Assembly (NCBI RefSeq): GCF_900119315.1
Contig: NZ_LT827010.1
Location: 7,992,001 to 8,056,000 of the forward strand
Length of the DNA: 64,000 bases
Reading direction: 5' to 3'
From: Actinoplanes sp. SE50/110
GTDB taxonomy: Bacteria > Actinomycetota > Actinomycetes > Mycobacteriales > Micromonosporaceae
Position numbers and translations under genes: made by a program. Under the pieces are notes generated by a model. It searched no databases, was not told where the DNA came from, and saw nothing but the letters and a program-made list of their open reading frames with translations. Below are positions 23,944 through 33,148 of the stretch, one piece after another; position 1 is the first letter of the stretch; every line of letters begins with the position of its first letter.

Positions 23944-25122
23944 TCACTGTGCCACCTCCGCGTCGGCTGCGACGCCCACTGCGCCCGCCTGCGTCAACTC
24001 CCCGGCGGCCAGCTGACCACAGGCGCCGTCGATCTCGCGGCCCCGGGTGTCGCGCACCGTGGCCGCCACGCCGGCCTCCCGCAGCCGCCGGACGAACTCC
24101 CGTTCGACCGGTTTCGGGCTGGCATCCCACTTGCTGCCCGGGGTGGGGTTGAGCGGGATGAGATTCACATGGGCCAGCTTGCCGTGCAGTAGGCGGCCAA
24201 GCAGGTCGGCACGCCAGGGTTGATCGTTTACGTCCCGGATCAGGGCGTACTCGATGGAGACCCGGCGACCGGTCTGCGCCGCGTAATCAAACGCGGCATC
24301 GAGCACCTCGGCCACCTTCCAACGCTGGTTGACGGGCACAAGCTCATCGCGCAGATCATCATCGGGGGCATGCAGTGACAGCGCAAGAGTCACGGAGAGC
24401 TGTTCGGCGATCAACCGGCGCATTGCGGGCACCAAACCCACCGTCGACACGGTGATGTGCCGTTGTGAGAGCCCGAGCCCCTCCGGAGCGGGGGCCGTCA
24501 GGCGGCGGACCGCCTCGATCACCCGGGGATAGTTGGCCAACGGCTCACCCATCCCCATGAAAACAACCCGGGACAGCCGGGGCGGCGAGCCGGTCACCGC
24601 GCCCGAGGCGGCCACCCCGGCAAGATAGACCACCTGGTCGACGATCTCGGCCACCGACAGGTTGCGGGTCAGACCCTGCTGGCCGGTGGCGCAGAACGGG
24701 CAGGCCATGCCACAGCCGGCCTGGCTCGACACGCAGGCGGTGACCCGGTCGGGATAACCCATCAGCACGCTCTCCACCAGCGAACCGTCGTGCAGGCGCC
24801 ACAGCGTCTTGCGGGTGGCGCCGTCGTCGCAGGCCTGCTCGCGGACCGGGTGCAGCAGCGTGGGCAGCAGGCTGGCGGTGAGCTTGTCCCGGGTGGCCGA
24901 CGGCAGGTCGGTCATCGCGGCGGCGTCACGCACCAGGCGGCCGAAGTAGTGGGTGGAGAGCTGCTTGGCCCGGAAGGCCGGCTCGCCGAGGTCGGCCATC
25001 GCGCTCTTGCGGGCGGCGAGGTCGAGGTCGGCGAGATGGCGCGGCGGCATGCTGGGGCGGCGGCGGGTGGTGACCGCGTCAGGCTGGTCGGGGCTGATCG
25101 GGATGACCGGAAGAATCGTCAT
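23944..25122 (-). CDS. rlmN: 23S rRNA (adenine2503-C2)/tRNA methyltransferase, radical SAM
   Basis: A 392-residue RlmN enzyme that methylates C2 of A2503 in 23S rRNA and A37 in some tRNAs. The radical-SAM cluster motif CGMACPFC is in SSQAGCGMACPFCATGQQG. Other family blocks are RVVFMGMGEPLANYPRV, ITVSTVGLVPAMRRL and VNLIPLNPTPGSKWDAS. It lies between cdsA and the DivIVA-like gene on the same strand, as in other actinobacteria. Confidence 0.95.
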   Translation of the reverse strand: MTILPVIPISPDQPDAVTTRRRPSMPPRHLADLDLAARKSAMADLGEPAFRAKQLSTHYFGRLVRDAAAMTDLPSATRDKLTASLLPTLLHPVREQACDDGATRKTLWRLHDGSLVESVLMGYPDRVTACVSSQAGCGMACPFCATGQQGLTRNLSVAEIVDQVVYLAGVAASGAVTGSPPRLSRVVFMGMGEPLANYPRVIEAVRRLTAPAPEGLGLSQRHITVSTVGLVPAMRRLIAEQLSVTLALSLHAPDDDLRDELVPVNQRWKVAEVLDAAFDYAAQTGRRVSIEYALIRDVNDQPWRADLLGRLLHGKLAHVNLIPLNPTPGSKWDASPKPVEREFVRRLREAGVAATVRDTRGREIDGACGQLAAGELTQAGAVGVAADAEVAQ

Positions 25123-25165
25123 GGCGTCTCCAGTCTCCCACGCGTCACGGGTAGGTCGCCCATGG

Positions 25166-26188
25166 CTAGTTCGGCGCGATGATCGCGAAGAGCAGGTAGG
25201 CCGTGGGCACCGCGAAGAGGATGGAGTCCAGCCGGTCCATCAGTCCGCCATGGCCGGGCAGCAGGTTGCTCATGTCCTTAATGCCGAGGTCACGCTTGAG
25301 CATCGACTCGGCCAGGTCGCCCAGCACCGCCACCACCGACAGCACCGCGCCGAACAGCAGGCCGTAGTACACCGGGACGTGCATCAGGAAGAACAGCAGG
25401 GCGCCGCTGCCGATCGCCGACGCGGTGATCGAACCGGCGAAGCCCTCCCAGGACTTCTTCGGGCTGATCTTCGGGGCCATCGGGTGCTTGCCGAGGAAGA
25501 CGCCGGCGGCGTAACCACCCGTGTCGGAGAGCACCACGGCGACCACGGTGGCCAGCACCCGCCACTGGCCGTCGTCCTCCGGGCGGACCAGCATCGCCGC
25601 GAAGCTCAGCAGGAACGGCACGTAGACGGCGATCAGGACGATCGAGGTGAAGTCCCGCCGGACAGCCGCGACACCGTCGGCCAGGCGCCACAGCACCGCG
25701 GCGCCGATCGTGACGACCAGTCCCACGGTGAGCGCGTCGGCGCCCTCGTACCACGCCAGGCCGGTCATCACGGCGGTGCCGGCGATCAGCGGGATCACCG
25801 GCGGCCGGGCACCGGTCACCGACAGGGCGCGGCTGGTCTCCCAGACCCCGACGCCGGCGGCCAGGACCACCACGCCGAGCAGGGCCGGCGACCAGACCAG
25901 CAACGAGGCCAGGACGACCAGGCCCAGGCTCAGGCCGACCGCGATCGCGGCCGGCAGATTGCGACCGGCGCGGCTCTTGCCCTCCGGCTTGCGCCCCCGG
26001 CCGGCCCGGCGCTTGCCGGGCCCGCGCCGGGACTCGTCGTCACTGTTCATCGGGTCGGGCGCCTTCTCGTCCGCGTGGTTCATCGGGTCGGGCGCCCGCT
26101 CGTCCGCGTGCCAGGCGGGATTCTGGTACGCCGGCTCGGCGTAGGTGTCGCCGGAATTCTGCCCGGCACGCGGATCGAGGTAGGACAT
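25166..26188 (-). CDS. cdsA: Phosphatidate cytidylyltransferase
   Basis: A 340-residue integral membrane enzyme that makes CDP-diacylglycerol from phosphatidic acid and CTP. A hydrophilic N-terminal extension of about 80 residues contains a duplicated HADExAPDPMN unit. About eight membrane segments follow. The signature is near the C-terminus: LGDLAESMLKRDLGIKDMSN and LPGHGGLMDRLDSILFA. Its start overlaps the frr stop by one base (TGATG). Confidence 0.94.
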   Translation of the reverse strand: MSYLDPRAGQNSGDTYAEPAYQNPAWHADERAPDPMNHADEKAPDPMNSDDESRRGPGKRRAGRGRKPEGKSRAGRNLPAAIAVGLSLGLVVLASLLVWSPALLGVVVLAAGVGVWETSRALSVTGARPPVIPLIAGTAVMTGLAWYEGADALTVGLVVTIGAAVLWRLADGVAAVRRDFTSIVLIAVYVPFLLSFAAMLVRPEDDGQWRVLATVVAVVLSDTGGYAAGVFLGKHPMAPKISPKKSWEGFAGSITASAIGSGALLFFLMHVPVYYGLLFGAVLSVVAVLGDLAESMLKRDLGIKDMSNLLPGHGGLMDRLDSILFAVPTAYLLFAIIAPN

Positions 26189-26745
26189 CAGACTTCGAGC
26201 AGCTCGGCTTCCTTGTGTTTGACCAGTTCGTCGACGACCGAGACGTACCGGTGCGTGGTGTCGTCGAGCTCCTTCTCGGCGCGACGGCCCTCATCCTCGC
26301 CGGTCTCGCCGTCCTTGACCAGCTTGTCGATCTGCTCCTTGGCCTTGCGGCGCACGTTGCGGATCGCCACCCGGCCCTCCTCGGCCTTGCCGCGGGCCAC
26401 CTTGATCATGTCGCGGCGGCGCTCCTCGGTCATCTGCGGCAGGTGGATGCGCAGCTGGGTGCCCTCGTTGTTGGGGTTGACCCCGAGGTCCGAGTCACGG
26501 ATGGCGCGCTCGATCGGGCCGAGCTGCGTGTTGTCGTACGGCTTGACGATGACCATCCGCGGCTCCGGGACGCCGACCGAGGCCATCTGGGTCACCGGCG
26601 TGGGCGCGCCGTAGTAGTCCACCAGGATCTTCGAGAACATCGCCGGGGTGGCCCGGCCGGTCCGGATGGCGGCGAACTCCTCCTTGGCGTGCTCGACCGC
26701 GCTGTCCATCTTCTCTTCTGCCTCGAAGAGGATTTCCTCGATCAC
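26188..26745 (-). CDS. frr: Ribosome recycling factor
   Basis: The usual 185 residues. RRF works with EF-G to split post-termination ribosomes. Visible blocks are EEKMDSAVEHAKEEFAAIRT, GRATPAMFSKILVDYYGAPT, ASVGVPEPRMVIVKPYD and LTEERR-type sequence (PQMTEERRRDMIKVAR). It is in the canonical order rpsB-tsf-pyrH-frr-cdsA, all on the minus strand, and is coupled to cdsA by a one-base overlap. Confidence 0.97.
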   Translation of the reverse strand: MIEEILFEAEEKMDSAVEHAKEEFAAIRTGRATPAMFSKILVDYYGAPTPVTQMASVGVPEPRMVIVKPYDNTQLGPIERAIRDSDLGVNPNNEGTQLRIHLPQMTEERRRDMIKVARGKAEEGRVAIRNVRRKAKEQIDKLVKDGETGEDEGRRAEKELDDTTHRYVSVVDELVKHKEAELLEV

Positions 26746-26826
26746 CGGCTCTTCACGCCTCCTTGCTGTCTTCGGTGGTGCGGGATGTCGGGGTCGGCCG
26801 CTGGTTCACAGGGTGCTTCGCGCGCC

Positions 26827-27585
26827 TCAGGCGGTGATCAGCGTGCCGATCTTCTCGCCGGCGCACGCGCGCACGATGGTGTCGTCGCCGTCGGCGCCGA
26901 AGACCAGCATCGGAAGTTTGTTCTCCTCGCACAGGCTGAACGCGGCCTGGTCGGCCACCCGCAGCCCGCGCTGCAGGATCTCCTGGAAGGTGATGTTCTC
27001 CAGCTTGCGGGCGTCCGGATCGATCCGGGGATCGGCGGTGTACACCCCGTCGACGCCGTTCTTGCTCATCAGCACCATGTCGGCGTGGATCTCCAGCGCG
27101 CGCTGGGCGGTCACCGTGTCGGTGGAGAAGTACGGCATGCCGGCGCCGGCGCCGAAGATCACGACACGGCCCTTCTCCAGGTGCCGGATGGCGCGCAGCG
27201 GGATGTACGGCTCGGCGACCTGGGCCATGTGGATGGCCGTCTGGACCCGGGTCTCGATGCCCTCCTTCTCCAGGAAGTCCTGGAGGGCCAGGCAGTTCAT
27301 CACCGTGCCCAGCATGCCCATGTAGTCGGCGCGGTTGCGGTCCATGCCGCGCTTCTGCAGCTCGGCGCCGCGGAAGAAATTGCCACCGCCGACCACCACG
27401 GCCACCTGGATGCCGCGCCGGTTCACCGTGGCGATCTGCTTGGCCAGCGCCTGCACGACGTCGGGGTCGACGCCGACCGCGCCGCCGCCGAACACCTCAC
27501 CGGACAGCTTCAAAACGACCCGGCGCGGCCGCATGGCCGGCGGGTTCTCGTCGACCGTGGCGGACTGCTCGGTCACCATCGTCAT
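26827..27585 (-). CDS. pyrH: Uridylate kinase
   Basis: The 252-residue UMP kinase phosphorylates UMP with ATP. The amino-acid-kinase fold is seen in RRVVLKLSGEVFGGG, VAVVVGGGNFFRG, RNRADYMGMLGTVMN and the C-terminal KIGTLI. ATG at 27585 (MTMVTEQ) follows a purine-rich AAGGCGGG; an ATG two codons on is possible and the longer frame to 27648 is not supported. It sits between tsf and frr. Confidence 0.96.
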   Translation of the reverse strand: MTMVTEQSATVDENPPAMRPRRVVLKLSGEVFGGGAVGVDPDVVQALAKQIATVNRRGIQVAVVVGGGNFFRGAELQKRGMDRNRADYMGMLGTVMNCLALQDFLEKEGIETRVQTAIHMAQVAEPYIPLRAIRHLEKGRVVIFGAGAGMPYFSTDTVTAQRALEIHADMVLMSKNGVDGVYTADPRIDPDARKLENITFQEILQRGLRVADQAAFSLCEENKLPMLVFGADGDDTIVRACAGEKIGTLITA

Positions 27586-27687
27586 GAGACCCGCCTTCCC
27601 TTCACTTTCTGCAGGAGACCTTATGCGACCGGGAGGCCGGACGCTCAATCGCGTACCCGACCTCCCGTGCCATGACGTTACGGAGCC

Positions 27688-28518
27688 TTACTCCTGGCCG
27701 ACCTCGTACCGGACGAACCGGGTGAGCTCGATACCGGCCTCGGTGGCGATCTGCTTGACCGTCTTCTTGTTGTCGACGACCGAAGCCTGCTCCAGCAGGA
27801 CGAAGTCCTTGAAGAAGGAGTTCACCCGGCCGTCGACGATCTTGGAGATCGCCTGCTCCGGCTTGCCCTCCTCGCGAGCGGTCTGCTCGGCGATCCGGCG
27901 CTCCGACTCGACGACCTCGGCCGGGACCTCCTCGCGGGTCAGGTACTTCGGCCGCATCGCGGTGATCTGCATGCCGATGCCGCGGGCGTCCGAATCGGCC
28001 GCCTCGTCGTCCTTGCCGGTGTACTGCACGAGGACGCCGACCTGCGGCGGCAGGTCCTGCGCCTTGCGGTGCAGGTAGACCGCGACGGTGCCGTCGAGGA
28101 TCACGAAGCGGTTCAGGACGATCTTCTCACCGATCTTCGCGGCGTAGTCCTGAATCAGATCGGCGACGGTCTTGCCGTCCTCGATCGTGGCGGCCAGCAG
28201 CGCGGCGGCGTCCGCCACCTTGTTCTGCTCGCCGAACTCGACCAGACGCTGACCCAGCGCGACGAAGTCCGGGGTCTTGGCGACGAAGTCGGTCTCGCAG
28301 TTCAGCTCGAGCAGAGCCTTGCCCGCGTGGCTGACGATGCCGTTCGCCGCGGTGCGGCTGGCCCGCTTGCCGACGTCCTTCGCGCCCTTGATGCGCAGGA
28401 ACTCGACGGCCTTGTCGAAGTCGCCCTCGGACTCCTCGAGCGCCTTCTTGCAGTCCATCATGCCGGCACCGGTGAGTTCGCGGAGCTTCTTCACGTCCGC
28501 GGCGGTGTAGTTAGCCAT
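27688..28518 (-). CDS. tsf: Elongation factor Ts
   Basis: The 276-residue EF-Ts is the guanine-nucleotide exchange factor for EF-Tu. The N-terminus is textbook: NYTAADVKKLRELTGAGMMD followed by CKKALEESEGDFDKAVE, then LLELNCETDFVAKTPDF. ATG at 28518 follows GAGAGAAGAG; the frame continues upstream into rpsB-antiphase sequence and is not coding there. It is 76 bp downstream of rpsB, with which it is normally co-transcribed. Confidence 0.97.
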   Translation of the reverse strand: MANYTAADVKKLRELTGAGMMDCKKALEESEGDFDKAVEFLRIKGAKDVGKRASRTAANGIVSHAGKALLELNCETDFVAKTPDFVALGQRLVEFGEQNKVADAAALLAATIEDGKTVADLIQDYAAKIGEKIVLNRFVILDGTVAVYLHRKAQDLPPQVGVLVQYTGKDDEAADSDARGIGMQITAMRPKYLTREEVPAEVVESERRIAEQTAREEGKPEQAISKIVDGRVNSFFKDFVLLEQASVVDNKKTVKQIATEAGIELTRFVRYEVGQE

Positions 28519-28594
28519 GACTCTTCTCTCGATGTCAGTCGGGAAATCGGCCGCCGCCGCGCGAACGGCGGCGGCCGGAAGCGTGTCGGTTGAC

Positions 28595-29488
28595 TTACTC
28601 GGCGGGGACGGCGGCGACAACCGGCTCGGCAGCGGCCGGCTCGGCGGCGGCCGGCTCAGCAGCGGCCGGCTCGGTGGCGGCCTCGGCGGCCTTCTTGTCG
28701 CCACCCTCGTACAGGTCCCGCTCCCACTCCGGCAGCGGCTCGCCGGCCGCGACGGTGCCGGCCTCCGGCTTGGTGTCGGCGTCACCGCGGTGGCGGCCGG
28801 ACCGGGCGATCAGACCGTCGGCGACCGCCGCGGCGATGACCTTGGTCAGCAGCTCGGCCGAGCGGATCGCGTCGTCGTTGCCCGGGATCGGGAAGTCGAC
28901 CTCGTCCGGGTCACAGTTGGTGTCCAGCACCGCGATGACCGGGATGTTGAGCTTCCGGGCCTCGTCGACCGCGATGTGCTCCTTCTTGGTGTCCACGACC
29001 CAGATCGCCGACGGCACCTTGGTCATGTCACGCAGACCACCGAGGGTCTTGGTGAGCTTCTCCTTCTCGCGGGAGAGCTGGAGGGTCTCCTTCTTGGTGT
29101 AGCCGGCGGCGGTGCCGCTCAGGTCACCCAGGGCCTCGAGCTCCTTCATCCGCTGAAGGCGCTTGTACACGGTCTGGAAGTTGGTCAGCATGCCGCCGAG
29201 CCAACGGTGGTTCACGTACGGCTGGCCGACCCGCGTCGCCTGCTCGGCGATGGCCTCCTGCGCCTGCTTCTTGGTGCCGACGAAGAGGATGTGGCCACCC
29301 TCCGCGACGGTGTCCCGCACGTACGCGTAGGCCTTCTCGATGTAGTCGAGGGTCTGGCGCAGGTCGATGATGTAGATACCGTTGCGCTCGGTGAAGATGA
29401 AGCGCTTCATCTTCGGGTTCCAGCGCCGGGTCTGGTGCCCGAAGTGGACACCGCTCTCCAGCAGCTGACGCATGGTCACTACGGCCAT
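28595..29488 (-). CDS. rpsB: 30S ribosomal protein S2
   Basis: A 297-residue S2 protein: MRQLLESGVHFGHQTRRWNP, MKRFIFTERNGIYIIDL, GGMLTNFQTV, PSAIWVVDTKKEHIAVDEAR, and IPVIAVLDTNCDPDEVDFPI. Typical S2 ends near residue 240-250. Here an acidic, Ala-rich tail with repeated AAAEP units adds about 40 residues, as in other actinobacteria. The ribosome site AGGGAG precedes ATG at 29488. A hairpin lies in the leader. Confidence 0.97.
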   Translation of the reverse strand: MAVVTMRQLLESGVHFGHQTRRWNPKMKRFIFTERNGIYIIDLRQTLDYIEKAYAYVRDTVAEGGHILFVGTKKQAQEAIAEQATRVGQPYVNHRWLGGMLTNFQTVYKRLQRMKELEALGDLSGTAAGYTKKETLQLSREKEKLTKTLGGLRDMTKVPSAIWVVDTKKEHIAVDEARKLNIPVIAVLDTNCDPDEVDFPIPGNDDAIRSAELLTKVIAAAVADGLIARSGRHRGDADTKPEAGTVAAGEPLPEWERDLYEGGDKKAAEAATEPAAAEPAAAEPAAAEPVVAAVPAE

Positions 29489-29518
29489 GGTGGTGCTCCC
29501 TGATCTTCCCTGGTTGTC

Positions 29519-29539
29519 ACACCCACCGGCGGTGGGTGT
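29519..29539 (-). promoter_or_regulatory. Leader hairpin upstream of rpsB
   Basis: ACACCCACC and GGTGGGTGT form a perfect 9-bp stem with a 3-nt loop, about 30 nt upstream of the rpsB start. It may be an attenuator or a feedback site for S2; no known S2 leader family was recognised. Confidence 0.4.
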
Positions 29540-29683
29540 CCTGGCGCCCGGTCGGTGGCCGCAGTGGTGACCCGAAGATCATCGGGACCAGGGAGGGCCG
29601 CCGCCGCCGGCCGGCGCTAGGAACAGCGCTCGGAACCGCCGGAGGGCGCGCGAGGTCGACCGCGTGGGCGGTCGCCGGGGACC

Positions 29684-29712
29684 AGCATACGCCAAGCCGA
29701 TTTTTCTCAGGC
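29684..29712 (-). promoter_or_regulatory. Possible rpsB promoter
   Basis: On the minus strand a TATGCT -10-like box (29689-29684) lies downstream of an A/T-rich tract, unusual in this GC-rich gap. A -35 box is not clear. The rest of 29540-29839, between divergent rpsB and yraN, shows no gene. Confidence 0.3.
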
Positions 29713-29839
29713 CACCGCCAGCCGGGCCGCGGACGGCGGTGCTTATCACACCGCGGCGGTGAGCGTGCCGTAATCCACACTTCCCCGCCGTCCACAGGCC
29801 GTCCGCGACGGTACCGCGAACTCTGTCACCGTCCGCGGC

Positions 29840-30199
29840 ATGACGACTCAGCGACAGGCGATCGGGGCGTACGGCGAACGGCTCGCCGCCCGGTATCTGC
29901 AGAAACACGGGCTGGAGGTGCTCTTCCGCAACTGGCGGTGCGCCGACGGCGAGGTCGACCTGATCCTGCGGGACGGCGACACCCTGGTGTTCTGCGAGGT
30001 GAAGACCCGCCGCACCGCCACCTTCGGGCCACCCGCCGCCGCGGTCCACCCGCGCAAGGTACGCAAACTGCGCCAGCTCGCCGGGCGCTGGCTGGCCGAG
30101 TCCGGCGAGCACGCCCGGCAGATCCGCTTCGACGTGGTGGAGGTGTGCCCGCAGCGGCGCGGCGCCACCCGCGTCACCCACCTGAGGGCGGCGTTCTGA
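29840..30199 (+). CDS. yraN: YraN/UPF0102 nuclease-fold protein
   Basis: A 119-residue UPF0102 protein with the Holliday-junction-resolvase-like fold. Family blocks: RQAIGAYGERLAARYLQKHG, LFRNWRCADGEVDLILRDGD and LVFCEVKTRR, holding the acidic and ExK residues of the putative active site. It overlaps comM by one base (TGATG) and precedes dprA, the usual actinobacterial order, hinting at DNA processing. The biochemical role is unproven. Confidence 0.9.
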   Translation: MTTQRQAIGAYGERLAARYLQKHGLEVLFRNWRCADGEVDLILRDGDTLVFCEVKTRRTATFGPPAAAVHPRKVRKLRQLAGRWLAESGEHARQIRFDVVEVCPQRRGATRVTHLRAAF

Positions 30200-31734
30200 T
30201 GAGCTACGCCCGGGTGCTCTGCGTCGGCCTGATCGGCGTCGCCGGCCGCCTCGTCGAGGTCGAGGCCGACCTCTCCCTCGGCCTGCCCGCCGTCGTCCTG
30301 ACCGGCCTGCCCGACACCGCGCTGCACGAGGCCCGCGACCGGGTTCGCGCCGCCGTGGTGAACAGCGGCTGCGAGTGGCCCAACCGCCGGATCACCGTCA
30401 ACCTGCTGCCGGCCGCCCTGCCCAAACACGGCAGCGGCTTCGATCTGGCCATCGCCGCCGCCCTGCTGGCCGGTGCCGGCGAGCTGCCACCCGGCCCGCT
30501 GGACCGGGTGGTGCTGCTCGGCGAACTCGGCCTCGACGGCGCGGTCCGCCCGGTCCGGGGCGTGCTGCCGATGGTCGCGGCCGCCGCCCAGGCCGGCATC
30601 ACCAAGGTGATCGTGCCGCTCGGCAACGCCCGCGAGGCCACCGTGGTGCCCGGCGTCACCGTCCGCGCCGTCGACTCGCTGCGCCGCCTGGTCGACTTCG
30701 TCCGCGGCACCGGCCGCCTGCTCGAACCACCCCCGGAGTCCCCGCCCCCGGCCCGCACCGGCCCCGACCTGGCCGATGTCGCGGGCCAGCAGCTCGGCCG
30801 CTACGCCCTGGAGATCGCCGCCGCCGGTGGCCACCACCTGGCCCTGTTCGGCCCACCCGGCGCCGGCAAGACGATGCTCGCCGAACGCCTGCCGTCCCTG
30901 CTGCCCGCCCTCGGCGACGAGGCCGCCCTGGAGGTCACCGCCCTGCAGTCGATCGCCGGCGTGCTCCCCCCGGACAGCGGCCTGATCCGCCGCCCGCCCT
31001 ACCAGTCCCCGCACCACAGCTCCAGCATGGCGTCCCTGATCGGCGGCGGCAGCGGCCTGGCCCGCCCCGGCGCGCTGTCCCTGGCCCACCGCGGCGTGCT
31101 CTTCCTCGACGAGGCCCCGGAGATAGCCCGGGCCACCCTGCAGGCGCTGCGCCAGCCGCTGGAGAGCGGCCGGGTGATCCTGGCCCGGGCCCGCGGCACC
31201 ACCGAATACCCGGCCCAGGTCCAGCTGGTCCTCGCCGCCAACCCCTGCCCGTGCGCCACCACCGACCAGCGCTGTACCTGTAGCCCACAGATCCGGCGTC
31301 GCTATCTAGGGCGACTTTCCGGACCACTGCTGGACCGGGTGGACATCAAAGTTGACCTCCTACCGATGCGGGCAGCGCAGTTGGTCACCCAGGAATCCCC
31401 GGTCGAGTCGTCGGAGACCATCGCGGAACGAGTCCTTCGCGCCCGGAATGCGGCGGCAGAACGGTGGGCGGGCGACGGCTGGACAGTGAACGCCGAAGTA
31501 CCAGGACCGGCCCTCCGGCGACAGCCATGGCTGTTGCCGGCACGGGACACCGCCGTGTTGAGAAAGGCGCTTGACCGCGGCACAGTTTCGGCGCGCGGCT
31601 TTGATCGAGTCCTTCGTTTGGCCTGGACAGTTGCCGATCTCGACGGGCGCGGTCGGCCGTCAACCGATGACGTGTCCGAGGCCTTGCAACTGCGGACCGG
31701 GGAGAACCTCGCAATCCGGGAGCAGTCGGCATGA
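30199..31734 (+). CDS. comM: YifB/ComM Mg-chelatase-like AAA+ ATPase
   Basis: 511 residues, close to family length. The N-terminal ChlI-type domain is PAVVLTGLPDTALHEARDRV and RITVNLLPAALPKHGSGFDL. The AAA+ module has Walker A GPPGAGKTM near 218 and Walker B GVLFLDEAPE near 300. A CPC...CTC cysteine group follows in AANPCPCATTDQRCTCS. In naturally competent bacteria ComM is a branch-migration helicase acting after uptake. Here it sits directly before dprA, overlapping as ATGA. Confidence 0.93.
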   Translation: MSYARVLCVGLIGVAGRLVEVEADLSLGLPAVVLTGLPDTALHEARDRVRAAVVNSGCEWPNRRITVNLLPAALPKHGSGFDLAIAAALLAGAGELPPGPLDRVVLLGELGLDGAVRPVRGVLPMVAAAAQAGITKVIVPLGNAREATVVPGVTVRAVDSLRRLVDFVRGTGRLLEPPPESPPPARTGPDLADVAGQQLGRYALEIAAAGGHHLALFGPPGAGKTMLAERLPSLLPALGDEAALEVTALQSIAGVLPPDSGLIRRPPYQSPHHSSSMASLIGGGSGLARPGALSLAHRGVLFLDEAPEIARATLQALRQPLESGRVILARARGTTEYPAQVQLVLAANPCPCATTDQRCTCSPQIRRRYLGRLSGPLLDRVDIKVDLLPMRAAQLVTQESPVESSETIAERVLRARNAAAERWAGDGWTVNAEVPGPALRRQPWLLPARDTAVLRKALDRGTVSARGFDRVLRLAWTVADLDGRGRPSTDDVSEALQLRTGENLAIREQSA

Positions 31735-32906
31735 GCGGGCCGGGGAGTGAGTCGGACCGGGTGGCGCGGGCGGCGCTGACCTGGCTGGCGGAGCCGGGGA
31801 ACCGGGTGGTCTGGGAGATGGTTCAGCAGGCCGGGGCGCCGGTCGTGCTGGAGCGGCTGCTGGCTGGGGACATTCCCGACACGTCGCTGCGGTCGGCGGT
31901 TGCCGCGCGGTGCGGGGCCGGTGACGCCCGGCAGATCGCGGAGGAGAATGTCGAAGCGGCCGCGCGGATCGGTGCGCGGCTGGTCGTGCCGGCCGATCCG
32001 GAGTGGCCGGCCCGGGTCGACGCGCTGGCGACGCTGGAGATGGAGTCTCGGGGCCGGATCAATCGGGACACCCGGCCGCCGCTCTGCTTCTGGGTGCGCG
32101 GGGCGCCACCGCTCGGCGCGACGCTGGAACGCTCGGTCGCCGTCGTCGGGGCGCGGGCTTCGACGGGTTACGGCGTCCATGTGGCCGCCGACCTGGCGTA
32201 CGGTCTCGCCGAACAGGGGTGGACCGTGGTGTCCGGCGGTGCGGTCGGCATCGACCTGGCCGCCCATCAGGGCACGCTCGCCGCCGGGGGCGTCACCGTG
32301 GCGGTGCTGGCCTGCGGGGTGGATCGGCCCTACCCGCTGTCCAACACGACGACGTTCACCCGGATCGCCGCGCACGGGCTGCTGGTCAGTGAGTGGCCGC
32401 CGGGTTCCGATCCGCTGCGTCACCGGTTCCTGATCCGGAACCGGGTCATCGCCGCGGCCACCGCCGGGACCGTGGTGGTCGAGGCCGCGGCCCGCAGCGG
32501 CGCGACACAGACGATGAGCCGGGTGATCGCGCTGGACCGGCCGGCGATGGTCGTTCCCGGCCCGGTGACCTCGACCATGTCGGTCGGCTGCCACGAACTG
32601 TTGCGCGGCAACCCGCAGGCACGGTTGGTCACCTGCGCCGCCGATGTGCTGGAAGAGGTCGGCCGGATCGGCGAGTTCCTGGAGCCCGCGCCACGCGGCC
32701 GGGAACGCGTCCGGGACCGGCTGGACGAGGAGTCGGCGCTCATCCTGGAGGCGCTGCCACGCCGCCGGGCGGCGACCCCGGAGGAGATCTCGGCGGAGGC
32801 CCGGCTGGATGTACGCACCGTGCTGCGACGCCTGTCCCTGCTCGAAGCCGCCGGCCTGGTGGTCCGGACCGAGGCGGGCATCACGCTGGCGACGAGGGGC
32901 GGGTAG
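31731..32906 (+). CDS. dprA: DNA-processing protein DprA
   Basis: A 391-residue DprA/Smf protein, which loads RecA on incoming single-stranded DNA in transformation and also occurs in non-competent bacteria. The Rossmann-like core has VVGARASTGYGVHVAADLAY, VSGGAVGIDLAAHQGTLAAG, VLACGVDRPYP and EWPPGSDPLRHRFLIRNRVI. The C-terminal ~60 residues look like a winged helix (LEALPRRRAATPEEISAEAR). It closes the yraN-comM-dprA transcription unit. Confidence 0.94.
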   Translation: MSGPGSESDRVARAALTWLAEPGNRVVWEMVQQAGAPVVLERLLAGDIPDTSLRSAVAARCGAGDARQIAEENVEAAARIGARLVVPADPEWPARVDALATLEMESRGRINRDTRPPLCFWVRGAPPLGATLERSVAVVGARASTGYGVHVAADLAYGLAEQGWTVVSGGAVGIDLAAHQGTLAAGGVTVAVLACGVDRPYPLSNTTTFTRIAAHGLLVSEWPPGSDPLRHRFLIRNRVIAAATAGTVVVEAAARSGATQTMSRVIALDRPAMVVPGPVTSTMSVGCHELLRGNPQARLVTCAADVLEEVGRIGEFLEPAPRGRERVRDRLDEESALILEALPRRRAATPEEISAEARLDVRTVLRRLSLLEAAGLVVRTEAGITLATRGG

Positions 32907-33087
32907 TCACGTGGACTCACCCACTCGATCGACGGAATGCACACCGGTTCCGGCGGACGTTATGCCGGTTTCCTCCGCGCGGGCACCGCCGTCCACGGTG
33001 GACTTCGGCGGCTCCGATCCCGCCTCCCACCACCACTTACCCGCAAAAGATCCGGGCAGGTCGGCGGTCCGGCGAGGCAGCCGGTGT

Positions 33088-33107
33088 CCGCCGATCCGGA
33101 TCGGCGG
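33088..33107. repeat. Perfect 20-bp palindrome downstream of dprA
   Basis: CCGCCGATCCGGATCGGCGG reads the same on both strands. It lies in the convergent gap after dprA, before the excisionase-like gene. It may act as a terminator or as a dimeric protein-binding site. No gene is seen elsewhere in 32907-33148. Confidence 0.6.
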
Positions 33108-33148
33108 GCGCCCCGGCGACCGCCTCGATCCGGACGGCGCGGAGACGA

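Noticed and set aside
29517..29795. A 92-codon minus-strand frame upstream of rpsB
   Set aside because: No ribosome site, no domain, and it covers the leader hairpin and promoter-like sequence.
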